From contig JBCNJP010000006.1 of the NCBI GenBank assembly GCA_039602395.1, forward strand, positions 65,786,509-65,850,508: 64,000 nucleotides of DNA, given 5' to 3'. The notes beneath the pieces were generated by a model, which worked only from the letters and a program-made list of their open reading frames with translations, was not told the DNA's origin and ran no database searches. This document shows, piece by piece, positions 63,873 to 64,000 of the stretch (position 1 is the first letter of the stretch; every line of letters starts with the position of its first letter). Made by a program: the position numbers and the translations under genes. The DNA is from Deinandra increscens subsp. villosa. Its lineage: Eukaryota > Streptophyta > Magnoliopsida > Asterales > Asteraceae.

Positions 63873-64000
63873 TAAGTTATGAACCCACTACATAGTAAAA
63901 GTTATAGCCGTGGCTCAAACAAAGGGAGTGTATGTTGTGCCTTAGTAAAGCCTGATCTAGGATAAACACTTAGTAAAATTCTAGAAAACCAATAGGGGGA

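Overview
The window is nuclear DNA of a higher plant. It holds intron-rich genes with Arabidopsis-like proteins, an intronless plant F-box/kelch gene, and a dense load of plant transposons (Copia, RTE and L1 LINEs, hAT, PIF/Harbinger, Mutator-like, SINEs, MITEs). The style of the intronic repeats suggests a eudicot, possibly Asteraceae, but that is only an impression. Two runs of exactly 500 N (19539-20038 and 54033-54532) show that the window is three contigs joined by scaffolding.

Contig 1 (1-19538) carries a REX1-B-like DNA-repair gene on + (510-3265), a ~4.9 kb transposon-rich spacer with an RTE LINE tail, and on the - strand the 3' half of SMC3 (hinge to stop, 14 exons, 17521 down to 8191). 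Contig 2 (20039-54032) starts in a dispersed repeat. It then carries a complete 13-exon eIF2B gamma-subunit gene on + (21086-27913), a ~12 kb nest of transposons (RTE copy, Copia gag fragment, hAT MITE, Mutator-like transposase pseudogene split by a solo-LTR-like element that itself contains a PIF/Tourist-like element with an ~800 bp G-rich array), the 5' half of SMC3 on + (14 coding exons, 41526-48827), and a young, coding-intact Ty1/copia element (49404 to the gap). Contig 3 (54533-64000) carries a PIF/Harbinger transposase broken by one nonsense codon, two MITEs set in TA microsatellites, an L1-type LINE tail, an intact F-box/kelch gene on + (59072-60325), an internally deleted hAT element with an 8 bp target duplication, and a further hAT-type MITE.

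The main result is that the two SMC3 halves are exactly complementary. The 5' half ends at codon 503 with a splice donor; the 3' half begins with the next codon after a splice acceptor; together they give 1203 codons plus stop, the normal size of SMC3. They lie in opposite orientation, with their facing introns running into the two N gaps. Reverse-complementing the middle contig in place between the gaps would rebuild one colinear SMC3 gene on the - strand, with the Copia element inside its 14th coding intron. A scaffold orientation error is therefore the leading explanation. SMC3 also contains a clear U12-type AT-AC intron, a probable U12-type GT-AG intron and two GC-AG introns.

Functionally, the host genes are housekeeping: cohesin core ATPase (SMC3), translation-initiation guanine exchange factor subunit (eIF2B gamma), a nucleotide-excision-repair family protein (REX1-B) and a likely SCF ubiquitin-ligase adaptor (F-box/kelch). 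I saw no tRNA or rRNA gene, no CRISPR array and no convincing new multi-gene system.
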